A model generated the notes under the pieces. That model searched no databases, was not told the DNA's origin, and was given only the letters and a program-made list of their open reading frames with translations. Source: Bdellovibrionales bacterium (lineage in GTDB: Bacteria > Bdellovibrionota > Bdellovibrionia > Bdellovibrionales > UBA1609). Taken from it: DNA of 58,626 nt. Within the stretch, counting starts at the first letter, position 1, and each line of letters begins with the position of its first letter. Made by a program: the position numbers and the translations under genes. Below are positions 57,430 through 58,626 of this stretch, piece after piece. The DNA is taken from contig JAPPLG010000014.1 of assembly GCA_028819545.1 (NCBI GenBank), positions 1-58,626 of the forward strand, in the 5' to 3' direction.

Positions 57430-58551
57430 AAGATTGTCAGAATAACAAAGATTACCGGAATGGTATTATGGTTAGGACTATCTATCTTTTTATTAGGCTG
57501 TCAGCATGTGGTGCAAAAGGAGCCCGGCTGGCTGAGAAAAGAGTGGATTGTAAACACTCTTTCTGAGCCTTATTTAAAAACAAAAATTCTTCAAAAAACA
57601 AAATCCATTTTAACTTCGGATTTGGTGGTGCAGGGGGATTCTTTGTATGGAGTGAGAGCTTACAGCAGAGAAGGCGGAAATCTCCAATGGTTTTTTTCTG
57701 TTACCGGAGGAGTTGAGGGAGGCCTTGCTGTTGATGGAGAGCGCTTGGTTTTTGGAGGTTCTGATGGTTTCTTTTACTGTTTGGAGCTGAAGACAGGTAT
57801 TTTGCTTTGGAAGTTTTATACCGGTTCTGAAAATTTAGGAGAGCCTTTTGTTTCTAACGGCCATGTGTACTTTTTAACCTCAAAAGAAAAAGTATATGCT
57901 TTAAGCATTCGCACCGGAAAACTTATATGGATGCATCGTCCGCAAAAAACAGCGGCATTGAGTATTCGAGGAGTCAGCAGGCCTTTTGCAGATAACAAAC
58001 GTGTTTATGTAGGTTTTAGCGACGGCACTGTTTCAGCTTTAAATAGAAAGACCGGCCAATGGATTTGGAAAGTTTCTTTAGCTAAAGGTAAAGAAAGGTT
58101 TAAAGATGTGGATGCCAGCCCTGTTGTGAGAGGCAATCTTCTTTATGTTTCCAGTTTTGACGGGGGAATGTTTTGTTTAAATAAGATTACAGGAAAAACA
58201 ATTTGGAGAAATAAGGAGGGCAGTTACTTTGCCCCGTCTATTGACGGCAAACAGCTTTATTATGCTTCTTCCAAGTCTGAGATTTTGGCTTTAAATCGTT
58301 TTTCAGGTAAAGTACTTTGGAAAAGAAAAATCAAGGGTTTAGCGACAAGGCCTGTGGTTTATGGAACTTTTTTACTTTATGGTCTTTCTACAGGGCCTTT
58401 TCATATTATTGATAAAAAAGACGGCTCTTTATCTTATCAGTTAAATATGTTTCGTGGTGTTTCTGCTGAGCCGGTTTTGGATGTGGATCTTAAAGAGTTA
58501 TACGTGATGTCTATTGAGGCCTGGCTTTATAAATTTTCACTTCTGTTTTAG
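57424..58551 (+). CDS. bamB: BamB-like PQQ-repeat lipoprotein
   Basis: The beta-propeller lipoprotein helps the BAM complex insert barrels. I start it at ATG 57424 (375 residues). This gives a basic N-region, a hydrophobic core and the lipobox LLGC (cysteine near 26). An earlier frame to 57283 would add 47 residues encoded by REP sequence. An ATG at 57460 lacks the basic residues. PQQ-like blades recur: FYCLELKTGILLWKFYT, VYALSIRTGKLIWMH, VSALNRKTGQWIWKV, MFCLNKITGKTIWRN, ILALNRFSGKVLWKR. The chosen start codon lies inside a REP. The window ends 75 bases after its stop, and nothing further is identifiable. Confidence 0.85.
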   Translation: MTKIVRITKITGMVLWLGLSIFLLGCQHVVQKEPGWLRKEWIVNTLSEPYLKTKILQKTKSILTSDLVVQGDSLYGVRAYSREGGNLQWFFSVTGGVEGGLAVDGERLVFGGSDGFFYCLELKTGILLWKFYTGSENLGEPFVSNGHVYFLTSKEKVYALSIRTGKLIWMHRPQKTAALSIRGVSRPFADNKRVYVGFSDGTVSALNRKTGQWIWKVSLAKGKERFKDVDASPVVRGNLLYVSSFDGGMFCLNKITGKTIWRNKEGSYFAPSIDGKQLYYASSKSEILALNRFSGKVLWKRKIKGLATRPVVYGTFLLYGLSTGPFHIIDKKDGSLSYQLNMFRGVSAEPVLDVDLKELYVMSIEAWLYKFSLLF

Positions 58552-58626
58552 ATAATATACCATCCCTGTATGTGTTACCTGTTTGCACAGCTAACACGAA
58601 TCGAGGCTTCAATTCGATCCCTGTGC

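Noticed and set aside
58580-58626. tRNA- or tmRNA-like end (GCACAG...CTGTGC and TTCGATCC near the window end)
   Set aside because: Arms are only 37 bases apart, there is no D-arm or anticodon stem, and the sequence is cut by the window; insufficient for any RNA gene.

Overview
The window looks like a chromosomal segment of an AT-rich, Gram-negative bacterium. It encodes a complete inner and outer membrane secretion machine, lipoproteins with lipoboxes, Pal, a BamB-like protein and several outer-membrane beta-barrels. The gene content (type II secretion with gspN in the operon, a DUF222-like HNH protein, a VKOR-DsbA fusion, many secreted proteins of unknown family, very abundant small palindromic repeats) fits Bdellovibrionota or another former-Deltaproteobacteria lineage. 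That placement is inference from content, not from a marker-gene comparison.

Layout. (1) Bases 1 to about 5430 look like one end of an integrated mobile element. It carries a D12-class adenine methyltransferase overlapping a ParB-domain protein, a dense array of TGAAAAA/TTTTTCA half-sites, a replication-relaxation-like winged-helix protein, a 20-bp perfect inverted repeat, an excisionase-like HTH ORF and a tyrosine recombinase. The recombinase gene ends about 280 bp from the 3' end of a tRNA-Val(TAC) gene. (2) 5.6-7.5 kb holds a two-gene unit: a TPR plus OmpR-type winged-helix regulator translationally coupled to an exported protein made of near-identical cysteine-bearing repeats. This is the best candidate for an undescribed system, resembling a peptide-signal/receptor pair. 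(3) 7.7-17.3 kb: envelope proteins, an acyl-CoA ligase, gpmA, tgt, radA, ssb. (4) 17.4-32.6 kb: a type II secretion operon on the minus strand (mscS-like, gspC D E F G H I J K L M N). (5) 32.6-38.1 kb: HEAT protein, repeat-rich spacer, HNH endonuclease, an exported J-domain protein, trhO. (6) 38.1-44.2 kb: ABC transporter, cmk, rpsA, sppA, rhomboid. (7) 44.5-50.7 kb: small proteins, pal, a DUF4398-like lipoprotein, a cassette of related secreted unknowns, a CpoB-like lipoprotein, tsaD. (8) 50.7-58.6 kb: a GIY-YIG gene remnant between two palindromic repeats, a pseudouridine synthase, VKOR-DsbA, GYF_2 protein, argS, an amino-acid dehydrogenase, a YfgM-like protein and bamB.

Three families of small dispersed palindromes run through the chromosomal part. 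They are: (i) an approximately 28-bp REP of the 'GTCATTCC...GGAATCCAG' type with covarying stems; (ii) an approximately 47-bp hairpin module containing AGCAGT...ACTGCT; (iii) 110-146-bp MITE-like elements with terminal inverted repeats starting AAATACTTTGTATAAG. They sit between and inside operons. One hairpin module encodes part of the GspH leader, and one REP supplies the probable start codon of bamB. A GC-rich 16-bp palindrome with a conserved flank also occurs twice.
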